The notes beneath the pieces were generated by a model. That model was not told the origin of the DNA. It worked only from the letters and a program-made list of their open reading frames with translations, and made no database searches. Shown here piece by piece: positions 27,050 through 38,852 of a stretch of DNA of 64,000 nt (the first letter of the stretch is position 1; every line of letters starts with the position of its first letter). Position numbers and translations under genes: made by a program. The DNA comes from Pseudomonas paraeruginosa PA7 (lineage in GTDB: Bacteria > Pseudomonadota > Gammaproteobacteria > Pseudomonadales > Pseudomonadaceae), in assembly GCF_000017205.1 (NCBI RefSeq), contig NC_009656.1, forward strand, positions 5,696,501-5,760,500, written 5' to 3'.

Positions 27050-27220
27050 TCAGGCGTACTGGATCAGGCTCCAGACAACCGCTTTGCCGTTGTGCGGCGG
27101 CATGGTGTTGCCGCGGGCGATCGGCGCGGTGGTCGACGGTGTATCGCCGGAGCGCCAAACGCCGCTTTCCGGGCATTTCTCGCCGGTCTTTGCCTTGGTG
27201 CCGAGTGGAACTTTGCTCAT
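27050..27220 (-). CDS. small hypothetical protein, 56 residues, CPESG-W motif
   Basis: ATG 27220 has AAGGA upstream. The protein begins MSKVPLGTKAKTGEKCPESG and continues VWRSGD, then IARGNTMPPHNGKAVVW and ends KLIQYA-like (LIQYA). It is basic, with a single cysteine, two C-terminal tryptophan/tyrosine positions and no signal peptide or membrane helix. The spaced glycine-proline turns suggest a compact beta fold. It lies alone between the acyltransferase gene and speA. I believe it is a conserved hypothetical of pseudomonads but do not recognise a function. Confidence 0.6.
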   Translation of the reverse strand: MSKVPLGTKAKTGEKCPESGVWRSGDTPSTTAPIARGNTMPPHNGKAVVWSLIQYA

Positions 27221-27373
27221 GTTCGCTTTCCTTGTAGGGACGCCAGGACGATCTGGCTCCCGGATACTGAGCAAATTCCCGGCGGCATGCCGCTGGGCGA
27301 AGCAGGAAATGGAGGGTTACGGAGGTTTCCCACACAACCAGCAGAATCCTACTAGCCCCACCTGGAACGAAAT

Positions 27374-27404
27374 GGCCGGCGGGAGCATCGCGCGCCCGCC
27401 GGCC
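27374..27404 (-). terminator. terminator of speA
   Basis: GGCCGGCGGG and CCCGCCGGCC arms enclose an 11-base loop, and on the minus strand the stem is followed by ATTTCGTT. It is 39 bases past the speA stop, so it is a good candidate for rho-independent termination. Confidence 0.65.
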
Positions 27405-27442
27405 ACCGTTTCGTTCGCTCCCGTCGCGGACGGGCTACCCGC

Positions 27443-29353
<1,911 letters not shown>

Positions 29354-29601
29354 GCGCGGTGATCTCCTCAATGTCGGGGTCGGCGGGCGCCGGGATCTCC
29401 GGACGGCCCTGGGCCGGCGCGCCTGTGGTGGAGGCTAGCCGGGGGATGTGACGTTGCCGTGTTGACCGCCACACTGGGCGGTAGTTTAGGAAAGCCGAGG
29501 AAATCCGCTCGGGCGGGTATCCGCGGTCTCCCATCTAGGGAAAGGGCTGGCGCGGCATCGACGATGCCGGACCTGCCCGCTCTCTGCAGGGGAGAACGCG
29601 G

Positions 29602-29973
29602 TCAGCCGCCGGATTTCTTCGCCTTGAAGCCGCGCTTGAGGAGTTCGTCGATCAGCAGGTCGACATGCTCGCCCTGGATTTCCACCACGCCGTCCTTGAG
29701 GCTGCCGCCGGTGCCGCAGCGTCGCTTCAGCGCGCTGGCCAGTTCCTTCAGCGCGTCGCCGGCGAGCGGCAGGCCACTGATGGTGGTCACCGTCTTGCCG
29801 CCGCGGCCCTTGGTCTCGCGGCGCACGCGCGCGATCCCGTCGCCGACAGGCGCTACGGCCTGCCCGCAGATGCAGGCGTCTTTGGGCTGCTGGCAGTCCG
29901 GGCAATGCCGGCCGCCATCCGTGGAATACACCAGCCCGCCGAGGGCGGACAGGGACGAAGCTTTCTTGACCAC
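29602..29973 (-). CDS. SUI1/eIF1-like translation factor (YciH family)
   Basis: 123 residues. An N-terminal zinc-ribbon-like stretch (CPDCQQPKDACICG) precedes the SUI1 domain (RETKGRGGKTVTTISGLPL, CGTGGSLKDGVVEIQGEH, LLKRGFKAKKSGG). E. coli YciH helps check the initiation complex, mimicking eIF1. The bacterial role is modest. The ATG at 29973 begins MVKKASSLSA with GGGGGAAA upstream. Confidence 0.9.
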   Translation of the reverse strand: MVKKASSLSALGGLVYSTDGGRHCPDCQQPKDACICGQAVAPVGDGIARVRRETKGRGGKTVTTISGLPLAGDALKELASALKRRCGTGGSLKDGVVEIQGEHVDLLIDELLKRGFKAKKSGG

Positions 29974-30177
29974 CGGGCGTTTCCCCCAGAATGGCCTCGA
30001 CGGGCCAGGTCAACAACGATGGCCGGCGGGAGCCGACCGCGACGCCCCACTCAGGCAGGGGCTGCGCAGGGGCGGTATGGGGACCGCCCCGAAAAGGTCG
30101 CGCAATTTAGCAGCATTGCGGGCAAATGCTAAGAGCGAAAATGCGCCATTGATCGGTGAAATGGCGACATCGCCGGC

Positions 30178-30714
30178 TCAGGCATCCAGGTACAGGCGCA
30201 ACGCGCGCAGGGAGTCGGGGCAGTACGGCAGGCTGCGCGCCTCTTCCAGCGCCCGTTCGGGGCGGATGAAACGGGCTTCGGAGATTTCCTCGGGTTGCAG
30301 GCGCAAGGGTGCGTCGGAAACCGCGGAATAGACCACGCACCAGAGGCGGTTGCCCGGTTCGTCGAAGAGGAAGCGGCCGTGCTCGCGCAGGGGCACGTCG
30401 CGGATGCCCAGTTCTTCCTCCAGTTCGCGCGCGGCGGACTCTGCGTAGGCCTCGCCGGCCTGCACCATGCCGCCGGCGGCGAGATCCCAGTGGCCGGGAT
30501 AGACCGCCTTGCTCAGGGTCCGGCGCTGCACGCACAGCTCGCCGGCGGAGTTGAACAGCAGGATGAAGGTGCCGCGGCCGATCAGTCCGCGCGTGCGCAG
30601 TTCGGCGCGCGGCAGGCTGCCGAGCGGGCGGTCCTGCTCGTCGACCCAGGCGATGAGTTCGGCGTCGGAGGCGGCCCGGTGGGCCACCTCCTCGGCACTG
30701 ATCGGCGCGGCCAT
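30178..30714 (-). CDS. NUDIX hydrolase (YfcD-like)
   Basis: 178 residues with the full NUDIX box GMVQAGEAYAESAARELEEE followed by LGI (G-x5-E-x7-REL-x-EE-x-G). N-terminal ELIAWVDEQDRPLGSLPRAE is the YfcD/isopentenyl-diphosphate isomerase-like lead. It hydrolyses a nucleoside-diphosphate-linked substrate that is not known. The start ATG lies three bases after the stop of the... upstream side of the DUF2333 gene, so the DUF2333 gene follows on the left-hand side of transcription order: DUF2333 first, NUDIX second, probably one transcript. Confidence 0.88.
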   Translation of the reverse strand: MAAPISAEEVAHRAASDAELIAWVDEQDRPLGSLPRAELRTRGLIGRGTFILLFNSAGELCVQRRTLSKAVYPGHWDLAAGGMVQAGEAYAESAARELEEELGIRDVPLREHGRFLFDEPGNRLWCVVYSAVSDAPLRLQPEEISEARFIRPERALEEARSLPYCPDSLRALRLYLDA

Positions 30715-30717
30715 CGG

Positions 30718-31788
30718 TCAGCCCTGGGAGAGCAGCTGGCGCAGGTCGATCACCGCGGCGTTGGCGCGGGAAATGTAGTTGGCCATCACCAGCGAGTGGT
30801 TGGCCAGGATGCCGTAGCCGCTGCCATTCAGCACCATCGGGCTCCACAGCGGCTCCTGCGCCGCCTCCAGTTCGCGGATGATCTGCCGCACGCTGACCGT
30901 GGCGTTCTTCTTCGCCAGCACGTCGGCGAAGTCGACCTCGATGGCGCGCAGCAGGTGCGACAGCGCCCAGGCCTGGCCACGGGCCTCGTAGAAGACGTTG
31001 TCGATCTGCAGCCAGGGAGTTTCCTGGACCACCTCCTCGACCTTCGGCGCCTCGCCCGGCTGTACCTCGTCGGGGTTCTTGATGTTGGTGTTCAGCTTGA
31101 CCCGGCCGACGCTCGCCGACAGTCGCTGGGAGAGAGAGCCCAGGCGGGTGGCGACGTCGCCCAGCCAGTTGTTCAGGTTGTCGGCGCGCGCGTAGAACTG
31201 CGCGTTCGGCTGGTTCGGGTCGGACAGCCGGGCCAGGTAGCGGTCCAGCGACTTGATGCCTTCCTGGTACTCCGACTCGGACGCCGGCAGCGCCCAGCTC
31301 TTGTTGTCGAAGTTGAAGCGCGGCTCGGCGCGGGCCAGGTCGGCGTCCTCGGTGGACTGCGACTGCGAGCGGGCGAAGTCCTTGCGCAGGGCGCGGCTGA
31401 TGTCGCGGACCTGGACCAGCACGCCGTATTCCCAGCTGGGCATGTTGTCCATCCAGATGCCCGGCGGGAAGATGTCGTTGGAGATGTAGCCGCCCGGCTT
31501 GGTCAGCAGGGTGTCGACCACTTCCTTGAGGGTCTCCACCGTGGTGTAGCCGGTGACCATCTGCCGGCCGGCGCGCTCGGCGGCGGCCTGGGCGTCCTGC
31601 TGCACGGGGAACAGGTCGGGTTCCTGGCTCCAGTACCAGCCGACCAGCATCGCCACCAGCAGGTAGACGCCCAGCAGGCCTCCTACCACGCGCACCAGCC
31701 AGGGGCCGCCGAAGTAGGTACGTACATCATCCACGGAATTGTCCACGCGATCGCGCATGGTCCCACGACGCTTCTTCCAGTCCAGCAT
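30718..31788 (-). CDS. DUF2333-family inner-membrane-anchored protein
   Basis: 356 residues. A cytoplasmic basic N-terminus (MLDWKKRRGTMRDRVDNSVD) is followed by one membrane helix (LVRVVGGLLGVYLLVAMLVGWYW, about residues 31-53) and a long periplasmic part rich in helix, with GGYISNDIFPPGIWMDNMPS and a conserved NGSGYGILANHSLVMANYIS end. This is the DUF2333 family of gammaproteobacteria, with no established role. ATG 31788 follows AGGACCCTTGCC. It is cotranscribed with the NUDIX gene three bases downstream. Confidence 0.82.
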   Translation of the reverse strand: MLDWKKRRGTMRDRVDNSVDDVRTYFGGPWLVRVVGGLLGVYLLVAMLVGWYWSQEPDLFPVQQDAQAAAERAGRQMVTGYTTVETLKEVVDTLLTKPGGYISNDIFPPGIWMDNMPSWEYGVLVQVRDISRALRKDFARSQSQSTEDADLARAEPRFNFDNKSWALPASESEYQEGIKSLDRYLARLSDPNQPNAQFYARADNLNNWLGDVATRLGSLSQRLSASVGRVKLNTNIKNPDEVQPGEAPKVEEVVQETPWLQIDNVFYEARGQAWALSHLLRAIEVDFADVLAKKNATVSVRQIIRELEAAQEPLWSPMVLNGSGYGILANHSLVMANYISRANAAVIDLRQLLSQG

Positions 31789-32139
31789 GGCAAGGGTCCT
31801 TAAAACAGCTCGATAGATGGGGGATTGGACCATGGCGAACGCGTTCCGTGCCAAGCGCCAACCCTTCCAGGACGCCGAAACCTCGGCGTCGTCGGCTTTC
31901 AGCGTAGTGGAAGCCGGTTTTGTGCCGGAATGCTCAGTGAGAATTTTCCGAAACAGGCATAAGCATGCCGTAGTCCGTCGCACAAAGGCACCCACCAACA
32001 GGTGGGGATGACATTTGGAAAAGAAAAGGCTCCTCTCGTCAGCCGCCCAACGGCCGCTGGCTTTCATGGCGATAGGTGATAGCATAGAGCTATCATTCGC
32101 AGCGACGCTCTGCCGCGAAGACCACGAAAGAAGCGCGTC
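31789..32139. other. divergent promoter region of the DUF2333 gene and gcbA
   Basis: About 350 bases without a supported gene, noticeably less GC-rich than the flanks. It holds a perfect hairpin GACGCCGA-AACC-TCGGCGTC (31871-31890) in what would be the 5' leader of the DUF2333 transcript and a perfect inverted repeat at 32077-32095 ahead of gcbA. Confidence 0.5.
32077..32095. promoter_or_regulatory. perfect inverted repeat TGATAGC-ATAGA-GCTATCA before gcbA
   Basis: Seven-base arms, five-base centre, ending 45 bases upstream of the gcbA start. This is where a promoter and operator should be. It is not the FleQ or GacA/Rsm-type sequence I know. The regulator is unidentified. Confidence 0.45.
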
Positions 32140-33768
32140 ATGATGACCGAGCACGATGACCCGACCCTGGACCGCCTGAAGCACCACTTCGCCCAGCGAG
32201 TGATCCATCAGGCCCGGCAGGTTCTGGAGGTCTGGCAACGCCTGACCCGCGCGGAGTGGAACAGCGACGGGATGGAAGAACTTTCCGATGCCACCCTGCG
32301 CCTGCGGCGCTACGCCGAACGCTTCGAGCAGGCCGAGCATGCCCAGCTGGCCGGCGCCATCGACCGTACTCTGGACATGGTGGAAGCCAACCGCGGCCGA
32401 CTCTCCAGCGAGTCGATCAGCGAACTCAACCAATTGATGCAGCGTCTGTCGCGCACCGGCCTGCGACATGGCGACCAGCTCGAGCACACCGTCCTGCCGC
32501 CGCTGCGCAAGCCGGTCTACCTGGCCCTGAAGGATCGCGAGCGCGCCGGACGCCTGGCCCAGCAACTGGAGTTCTTCGGCCTGCAGGCACTGACCTGCGA
32601 GACCGCCGAAGGCTTCCGCGGCAGCATGCGCGAGCGCTACCCGGCGGCGATCGTCATGGAAGTCGACTTCGCCGGCCCCGCCATGGGCCTGCAACTGGCC
32701 AGCGAAGCCCAGGCCGGTCTCGAACACAAGCTGCCGGTGCTGTTCTTCAGCGACAGCGAGACCGACACCCCCACCCGCCTGGCCGCGGCCCGCGCCGGCG
32801 GCCAGGAGTTCTTCACCGGAACCCTGGACGCCTCCAGCGTGCTGGAAAAGATCGAGACCCTCAGCCGCCTGAGCTTCTACGAGCCGTACCGGGTGCTGAT
32901 CGTCGACGACTCCCGGGCCCAGGCGCTGCACACCGAGATGATCCTCAACAGCGCCGGGATCATCACCCGCGCGCTCACCGAGCCGCTGTCGGTGATGGCC
33001 GAGCTGAGCGAGTTCCAGCCCGACCTGATCATCCTCGACATGTACATGCCCGAATGCCTGGGCACCGAACTGGCCAAGGTGATCCGCCAGCACGAGCGCC
33101 ACGTCAGCGTGCCGATCATCTACCTGTCCGCCGAGGACGACCTGGACAAGCAACTGGACGCCATGAGCGAAGGCGGCGACGACTTCCTCACCAAGCCGAT
33201 CCGCCCGCGCCACCTGATCGCCACCGTGCGCACCCGCGCCAGCCGCGCGCGCAGCCTCAAGGCGCGGATGGTGCGCGACAGCCTGACCGGCCTGTACAAC
33301 CACACCCATACCCTGCAACTGCTCGAGGATGCCCGCCTGCGCGCGCGCCGCGATGGCCGTCCGCTGAGCTTCGCGATGCTCGACATCGACCACTTCAAGC
33401 AGGTCAACGACCGTTTCGGCCATCCCATGGGCGACCGGGTGATCAAGGGCCTGGCGCTGTTCCTCAAGCAACGCCTGCGCAAGACCGACCACATCGGCCG
33501 TTACGGCGGCGAGGAGTTCGCCGTGGTCCTCCCGGACACCGACCTGGACGCCGCGCGCCTGGTGCTCGACGAGATTCGCCAGCGCTTCGCCGAGATCCAC
33601 TACCCGGCGCAACCGGCCGACCTGCGCTGCACCTTCAGTTGCGGCATCGCCGAGCTGACCCCGGACCTCGATATCAAGAGCATGGCCAAGCAGGCCGACG
33701 AGGCGCTGTACCGGGCCAAGCACGGCGGGCGCAACCGGATCGAGGTGTACCGTTCCCGAGCCGGCTAA
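32140..33768 (+). CDS. gcbA: diguanylate cyclase with two receiver domains
   Basis: 542 residues. A helical N-terminus is followed by a degenerate receiver (about 125-245, no clean phospho-Asp), a second receiver with VLIVDDS and the acceptor D300 in ILDMYMPE, and a GGDEF domain. The active site is GGEEF (456-460) and the RxxD inhibitory site R447-D450 lies five residues before it, so c-di-GMP synthesis with product feedback is expected. GcbA/AdcA is known to promote initial surface attachment in P. aeruginosa. Two tandem ATG codons (32140, 32143) can serve as the start. Confidence 0.93.
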   Translation: MMTEHDDPTLDRLKHHFAQRVIHQARQVLEVWQRLTRAEWNSDGMEELSDATLRLRRYAERFEQAEHAQLAGAIDRTLDMVEANRGRLSSESISELNQLMQRLSRTGLRHGDQLEHTVLPPLRKPVYLALKDRERAGRLAQQLEFFGLQALTCETAEGFRGSMRERYPAAIVMEVDFAGPAMGLQLASEAQAGLEHKLPVLFFSDSETDTPTRLAAARAGGQEFFTGTLDASSVLEKIETLSRLSFYEPYRVLIVDDSRAQALHTEMILNSAGIITRALTEPLSVMAELSEFQPDLIILDMYMPECLGTELAKVIRQHERHVSVPIIYLSAEDDLDKQLDAMSEGGDDFLTKPIRPRHLIATVRTRASRARSLKARMVRDSLTGLYNHTHTLQLLEDARLRARRDGRPLSFAMLDIDHFKQVNDRFGHPMGDRVIKGLALFLKQRLRKTDHIGRYGGEEFAVVLPDTDLDAARLVLDEIRQRFAEIHYPAQPADLRCTFSCGIAELTPDLDIKSMAKQADEALYRAKHGGRNRIEVYRSRAG

Positions 33769-33845
33769 TGGCTCTTTGTCATTACGCGGTAACCGAACGG
33801 AAATAACCTGCGGTCTCGCCGTTCCGTTGTCGGACGAGACCCGTC

Positions 33846-35819
33846 ATGCGCCTCAAGCAACTCACCAACCTCAACACTCTGCTCCTGCTCACCGTCTGCC
33901 TCGCCCTGGGAATCACCCTGTGGTGGTCGCAGCGCGCCATGGAGCGTCCGTTCCAGCTGCTCGATCGCTACCTGGAGCTGTCGCAGCGCTTCGACGAACA
34001 GGTCGCGCGCAACATCCGCCAATACCTCGGCAGCGGCGACGCCGTGCGCCAGCAGGCGGCGCTGCAAGCTCTGGATCACCTCGAAGAGGCCCTGCCGCAG
34101 CTGCCTCCGGAACTGGCGCGGACCCTCGCGCCGAGCCTCGCGGACCTGCGCGGGTTCAGCGCCGGCGAGCTGCTCGCCGCCGGCAAGCTCGCCGGCGACC
34201 CGCAGGGCCTGTTGCTGCAGGCCGAGCGCGACCTGGCCGGCAACCTGGAGCAATGGTCCGCTTACCTGGAGGCCGCGGCGGATCAACCCCGGGCCGGCGC
34301 CTATCGCCCGCCGCTGCTGCTCGCCAGCCTGCACCTGACCCGCCTCAGCCTGGCCCGCGCCAAGCTGGTGGAAAGCGCCAACCCGGCGCTGGCCGGCGAC
34401 GTCGAGCGCGAGCTGGCCAGCCTGCGCGGGCAGGCCGGGCGGATCGACGCCCTGCCGCTGCTCGGCGTGCTCGACGAGCAGCGCTCGGCCAGCGACGACT
34501 TCGCCGCCATGATGGGGCTGGCCGGCGACACCGAGGCCGGCGCCGGCAATGCCGAAGACCGCGGCGTGACCCTGCGACGCGAACTCGCCAGCCTGCTGCA
34601 GCGCTATCCGGACGAGCTGCGCCGCACCCGCGACCTGATCGAACGGCGCCAGCAACTGTCCGCCGACACCGGTTCCAGGCTCGATGCGGTGCGCCAGGCC
34701 CTGGCCACCCTGGAACCGCAGGTGCGCGGCGAGCGCCAGCGCCTGCAAGGCCAGGTGCGCCTGATCCAGGGTGGGATGATCGTGCTGATCCTGCTCATCG
34801 CCCTCGCCATCGACAGCCTGCAACGGCGCCTGGCACGGGTGCTCGGGCAACTGGTGCCGGCGCTCTCGGCCTGGGCCGACGGCGACTTCTCGCGGCCCAT
34901 CGCCCTGCGTACCCGCACCGAAGACCTGCGCAACCTGGAAGACTCGCTGAACCGCCTGCGCAGCTTCCTTGCCGAGCTGGTCGGCGCGATCCACCGCCGC
35001 GCCGAACAGGTCGCCGGCAGCAGCCAGACCCTGGCCGAGGTCAGCAGCGGCCTGCACGCCGGAGTCGAGCGCCAGGCCGGCGATACCGGGCAGATCCGCG
35101 ACGCCCTCGGCGACATGGAGGCGGCGATCCAGCAGGTTGCCGGCGATGCCAGCCAGACCGCCGACGCCAGCCGCAGCGCCGGCCAGGCGGTGGAACACGG
35201 CCAGCGGGTGATCGGCCAGAGCCTGGGCGGCCTGCGCGAGCTGGTCGACGAGGTGCAGGGCAACGCCCAGTCGATCGAACGCCTGGCCGAGGAGTCGGCG
35301 ACCATCGGCAGCGTGCTGACGGTGATCCGCTCGATCGCCGAACAGACCAACCTGCTCGCCCTCAATGCCGCCATCGAGGCCGCCCGCGCCGGCGACCAGG
35401 GCCGCGGCTTCGCCGTGGTCGCCGAGGAAGTCCGCTCGCTGGCCCAGCGCACCGCCGGCGCCACCGAGGAGATCCAGCAGCTCATCGGCCGCCTGCAGCA
35501 GGCCGCGCGGCAGTCGGTGGAGGCCATGCGCAGCCAGGTCGAGCACGCCGAACGCACCGCCGAACAGGCTGGCGCGGCGGAGGGCGCGCTGGACGAAGTG
35601 GTCGCCGCGATCCACACCATCGGCGTGATGGCCGAACGCATCGCCGAAGGCTCGACCCAGCAGAGCCAGGCGGTCGGCGAGATTCGCTCGCACAGCGAAC
35701 GCATCCACGCCCTGGGCGGGGAAAACCTGCGCCTGATCGGCCACAGCCGCGAACAGGGCGAGCAACTGCGGCAACTGGGCGGCGACCTGCGCACCACGGT
35801 GCAGGCCTTCCGCCTGTGA
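33846..35819 (+). CDS. ctpL: methyl-accepting chemotaxis protein CtpL
   Basis: 657 residues: a first membrane helix ([16 protein letters not shown], about 13-28), a long periplasmic helical sensor of some 280 residues, a second helix (about 311-325, [13 protein letters not shown]), a HAMP region and a cytoplasmic signalling domain whose tip is [20 protein letters not shown] (about 499-518). In PAO1 CtpL mediates attraction to low inorganic phosphate, partly through a phosphate-binding protein, and to some chlorinated compounds. Identity comes from position after gcbA and architecture. Confidence 0.88.
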   Translation: MRLKQLTNLNTLLLLTVCLALGITLWWSQRAMERPFQLLDRYLELSQRFDEQVARNIRQYLGSGDAVRQQAALQALDHLEEALPQLPPELARTLAPSLADLRGFSAGELLAAGKLAGDPQGLLLQAERDLAGNLEQWSAYLEAAADQPRAGAYRPPLLLASLHLTRLSLARAKLVESANPALAGDVERELASLRGQAGRIDALPLLGVLDEQRSASDDFAAMMGLAGDTEAGAGNAEDRGVTLRRELASLLQRYPDELRRTRDLIERRQQLSADTGSRLDAVRQALATLEPQVRGERQRLQGQVRLIQGGMIVLILLIALAIDSLQRRLARVLGQLVPALSAWADGDFSRPIALRTRTEDLRNLEDSLNRLRSFLAELVGAIHRRAEQVAGSSQTLAEVSSGLHAGVERQAGDTGQIRDALGDMEAAIQQVAGDASQTADASRSAGQAVEHGQRVIGQSLGGLRELVDEVQGNAQSIERLAEESATIGSVLTVIRSIAEQTNLLALNAAIEAARAGDQGRGFAVVAEEVRSLAQRTAGATEEIQQLIGRLQQAARQSVEAMRSQVEHAERTAEQAGAAEGALDEVVAAIHTIGVMAERIAEGSTQQSQAVGEIRSHSERIHALGGENLRLIGHSREQGEQLRQLGGDLRTTVQAFRL

Positions 35820-35978
35820 GCCTGCGGCGACGTGCCGCAAGGCGCCGGCGGAACCGCTTCCCGGCGAACCGGTCGGATTCGGTTCAGCGGAACCGGGGCA
35901 GGACCTGATCAGCCGCACGGGGCTCGATCGGGCCCGGCTTTCCGCTATCATTCCGGCTTTTGATCCGACGAGATATCC

Positions 35979-37754
35979 ATGCGCCGCCTGCTGACCCTGA
36001 TCCTCCTGCTGGTCGCCCTGCCCGCCGGCGCGGGCCTGTTCGATAGCCGCCCCTCCGCAACCCTTGGCGGCAGTGTCGATGGCGGCGACTTCCTCAAGGT
36101 CGACCAGGCTTTCAAGCCCAGCGTCGAGCGCAGCGACGCGCAGCACGTGCTGCTGCGCTTCGTCAACGCCGAGGGCTACTACCTCTACCGCCACCGCTTC
36201 CAGTTCAAGGTCGAGCCAGCCCAGGTCAGCCTCGGCCAGGTGCGGTTGCCGGCGGGCAAGCAGCACCACGACGAGTACTTCGGCGATACCGAGGTCTACT
36301 ACGACATCGTCGACCTGGAGATTCCCCTGAGCAACCCGGCCCGGCAGCCCTATACCCTGGTGGTGACCTACCAGGGCTGCGCCGACAAGGGTCTCTGCTA
36401 TCCCCCGGAAACCAGGCGCTTCGATATCGACGGCGGCGCCGCGACGCCAGCCCCGGACGACGCGGCCAGCAAGGGCCCGCTCGAGCACAAGGGCAAGCGC
36501 AGCCTGCTGTTCTTCTTCCTCGCCGGCCTGACCCTGACCTTCACCCCCTGCGTGCTGCCGATGCTGCCGATCCTCTCCGGAGTGGTCCTGCGCGGCCGCC
36601 CGGGCGGCGGTCGCGGCTTCGTCCTGTCGCTCGCCTACGTGCTGCCGATGGCGCTCTGCTTCGCCCTGCTCGGCGCGCTGATGGGCATGTTCGGCGCCAG
36701 CCTCAACCTCCAGGCGCAGTTGCAGTCGCCCTGGGTGCTGGTGCCGTTCGCGGCGTTCTTCGCGCTGTTCGCCGTGGCCATGTTCGGCTTCTTCGAGCTG
36801 CGCCTGCCCGGCTTCATCCGCGAGCCGCTCGACCGCCTGGCCGGCGATGCGCGCGGCGGCTCGATCCTCGGCGCCGCGACCCTCGGCGTGCTTTCCAGCC
36901 TGCTGGTCTCGCCCTGCGTCTCCGCCCCGCTGGCCGCCTCGCTGCTCTATATCAGCGCCAGCGGCGATGCCTGGGGGGGCGGTCTGCAACTGTTCGCCCT
37001 CGGCCTGGGCATGGGTACGCCGCTGGTGGTGTTCGGCGCCGGCGGCGGCGCCCTGCTGCCCAAGAGCGGAGCCTGGATGAACGGCGTGCGCAACGCCTTC
37101 GGCGTGCTGTTGCTGGCGGTCGCCGTGTGGCTGCTGGAGCGGGTGGTGTCCGGCCCGGTGGCGCTGATGCTCTGGGGCATGCTCGCCGGCGGCGCCGGCC
37201 TGGCCCTGGGCGCCCTCGAATTCACCCCGAAAAGCGCCGGACGCCGCCTGCTGCAACTGCTCGGCCTGATGTTCCTGACCTACGCGGTGGCCGCCTGGGT
37301 CGGCGCCCTGCAGGGCGAGTCGGATCCGATCCACCCGCTGGGTCGCTCGGTGCCGTCGATCCACGCCGGGCCGCCGAGCACGCCCGGCGAGTGGCGAAAC
37401 CTGACCACCCCGGCGCAGCTGGACGCCGCCCTGGCCGAGGCGCGCCAGGCCGGCAAGCCGGTGCTGCTGGACTGGTACGCGGACTGGTGCATCAGTTGCA
37501 AGGTCATCGAGCGCCAGGTCCTCACCGATCCCGCGGTGCAGGCACAACTGCCGGCCTATCGCCTGCTGCGCTTCGACATCACCGAAAGCAACCCGGCCCA
37601 GCGCAGCCTGCTGGACCGCTACAACCTGTTCGGGCCGCCGGCGATCCTGTTCTTCGCCCCCGGCGGTGACGAATGGAGCGACTTGCGCGTCATCGGAGAG
37701 ATCGAGGCCGCCGGGCTCGCCGAACGGCTGCGCCGGGCCGCTACCCGGCAGTGA
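35979..37754 (+). CDS. dsbD: thiol:disulfide interchange protein DsbD
   Basis: 591 residues with the three DsbD parts. The N-terminal periplasmic domain has C134 and C140 (GCADKGLC). The eight-helix membrane domain has C191 (FTPCVLPMLP) and C313 (SPCVSAPLAA). The C-terminal thioredoxin domain has C504-x-x-C507 (DWCISCK). Electrons from cytoplasmic thioredoxin pass through these pairs to periplasmic DsbC, CcmG and others. A signal peptide (LLTLILLLVALPAGAG) precedes. By recall it is dipZ/dsbD1 (PA4845). Confidence 0.95.
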   Translation: MRRLLTLILLLVALPAGAGLFDSRPSATLGGSVDGGDFLKVDQAFKPSVERSDAQHVLLRFVNAEGYYLYRHRFQFKVEPAQVSLGQVRLPAGKQHHDEYFGDTEVYYDIVDLEIPLSNPARQPYTLVVTYQGCADKGLCYPPETRRFDIDGGAATPAPDDAASKGPLEHKGKRSLLFFFLAGLTLTFTPCVLPMLPILSGVVLRGRPGGGRGFVLSLAYVLPMALCFALLGALMGMFGASLNLQAQLQSPWVLVPFAAFFALFAVAMFGFFELRLPGFIREPLDRLAGDARGGSILGAATLGVLSSLLVSPCVSAPLAASLLYISASGDAWGGGLQLFALGLGMGTPLVVFGAGGGALLPKSGAWMNGVRNAFGVLLLAVAVWLLERVVSGPVALMLWGMLAGGAGLALGALEFTPKSAGRRLLQLLGLMFLTYAVAAWVGALQGESDPIHPLGRSVPSIHAGPPSTPGEWRNLTTPAQLDAALAEARQAGKPVLLDWYADWCISCKVIERQVLTDPAVQAQLPAYRLLRFDITESNPAQRSLLDRYNLFGPPAILFFAPGGDEWSDLRVIGEIEAAGLAERLRRAATRQ

Positions 37755-37897
37755 CATGCGCTGACACACTTCTGCCGCAATTACCGGTCAACATGCGGCG
37801 ATCTACTGCAATCTAACAGTGACTGGACAGTCATAAGGAAATTCCGGCATAGTGCCCGCTTGCCGTTTGCAGCCTGTACAGGACAATCAACAAGACA

Positions 37898-38341
37898 ATG
37901 GCGACCCTCCTCGTATTGCACGGGCCGAACCTGAACCTGCTGGGTACCCGCGAGCCCGGCACCTACGGTTCGACCACCCTCGGGCAGATCAACCAGGACC
38001 TCGAGCGCCGCGCCCGCGAAGCCGGCCATCACCTGCTGCATCTGCAAAGCAACGCCGAATACGAACTGATCGACCGGATCCACGCCGCGCGCGACGAAGG
38101 CGTGGACTTCATCATCATCAATCCGGCGGCATTCACCCATACCAGCGTCGCGTTACGTGACGCGCTGCTTGCGGTGAGCATCCCATTCATCGAAGTGCAC
38201 CTGTCGAACGTGCACAAACGTGAACCTTTCCGGCATCACTCCTACTTCTCCGACGTGGCGGTAGGGGTGATCTGCGGTCTCGGCGCCACAGGCTACCGCC
38301 TGGCCCTGGAATCCGCCCTTGAACAACTTCAACGCCCCTGA
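37898..38341 (+). CDS. aroQ: type II 3-dehydroquinate dehydratase
   Basis: 147 residues. It dehydrates 3-dehydroquinate in the shikimate pathway. Motifs: [18 protein letters not shown] with the catalytic Tyr, [29 protein letters not shown], and [20 protein letters not shown] carrying the catalytic His. It lies immediately upstream of accB and accC with a 23-base gap, the standard aroQ-accBC arrangement, so it may share their growth-rate control. By recall it is aroQ1 (PA4846). Confidence 0.96.
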   Translation: MATLLVLHGPNLNLLGTREPGTYGSTTLGQINQDLERRAREAGHHLLHLQSNAEYELIDRIHAARDEGVDFIIINPAAFTHTSVALRDALLAVSIPFIEVHLSNVHKREPFRHHSYFSDVAVGVICGLGATGYRLALESALEQLQRP

Positions 38342-38364
38342 CCTCACTGGGAGTGCTAGCGCTA

Positions 38365-38835
38365 ATGGACATTCGTAAAGTCAAGAAACTGATCGAGCTG
38401 CTGGAAGAGTCCGGTATCGACGAGCTGGAAATCCGCGAAGGCGAAGAGTCGGTACGCATCAGCCGTCACAGCAAGACCGCCGCCCAGCCGGTGTACGCAC
38501 AGGCGCCGGCCTTCGCCGCACCGGTCGCCGCGCCGGCACCGGCAGCCGCCGCTCCGGCCGCCGCGGCCGCGGAAAGCGCCCCGGCCGCGCCGAAGCTGAA
38601 CGGCAACGTGGTTCGCTCGCCGATGGTTGGCACCTTCTACCGCGCCGCCTCGCCGACCTCGGCCAACTTCGTCGAAGTCGGCCAGAGCGTGAAGAAAGGC
38701 GACATCCTGTGCATCGTCGAAGCCATGAAGATGATGAACCACATCGAAGCCGAAGTAAGCGGCACCATCGAGTCGATCCTGGTGGAGAACGGCCAGCCGG
38801 TTGAGTTCGACCAGCCGCTGTTCACCATCGTCTAA
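38365..38835 (+). CDS. accB: biotin carboxyl carrier protein of acetyl-CoA carboxylase
   Basis: 156 residues. The N-terminal [20 protein letters not shown] is followed by a Pro/Ala linker (about 45-78) and the biotinyl domain with EAMKMMN; the biotinylated lysine is K122. It carries the carboxyl group from AccC to AccA/AccD for malonyl-CoA formation. I chose the ATG at 38365, which matches other AccB N-termini, over the in-frame GTG 12 bases upstream. Confidence 0.97.
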   Translation: MDIRKVKKLIELLEESGIDELEIREGEESVRISRHSKTAAQPVYAQAPAFAAPVAAPAPAAAAPAAAAAESAPAAPKLNGNVVRSPMVGTFYRAASPTSANFVEVGQSVKKGDILCIVEAMKMMNHIEAEVSGTIESILVENGQPVEFDQPLFTIV

Positions 38836-38852
38836 GCCGCGGGGAACCTGCG

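Noticed and set aside
31817-32011. 64-codon plus-strand ORF before gcbA
   Set aside because: No ribosome binding site, no family, and it covers the promoter region of the divergent DUF2333 gene.
33765-37769. A 1334-codon open frame on the minus strand opposite ctpL and dsbD
   Set aside because: Long antisense frames are expected in high-GC DNA. Its translation is low-complexity (A/G/Q/H-rich), has no domain, and the plus-strand genes have clear motifs.
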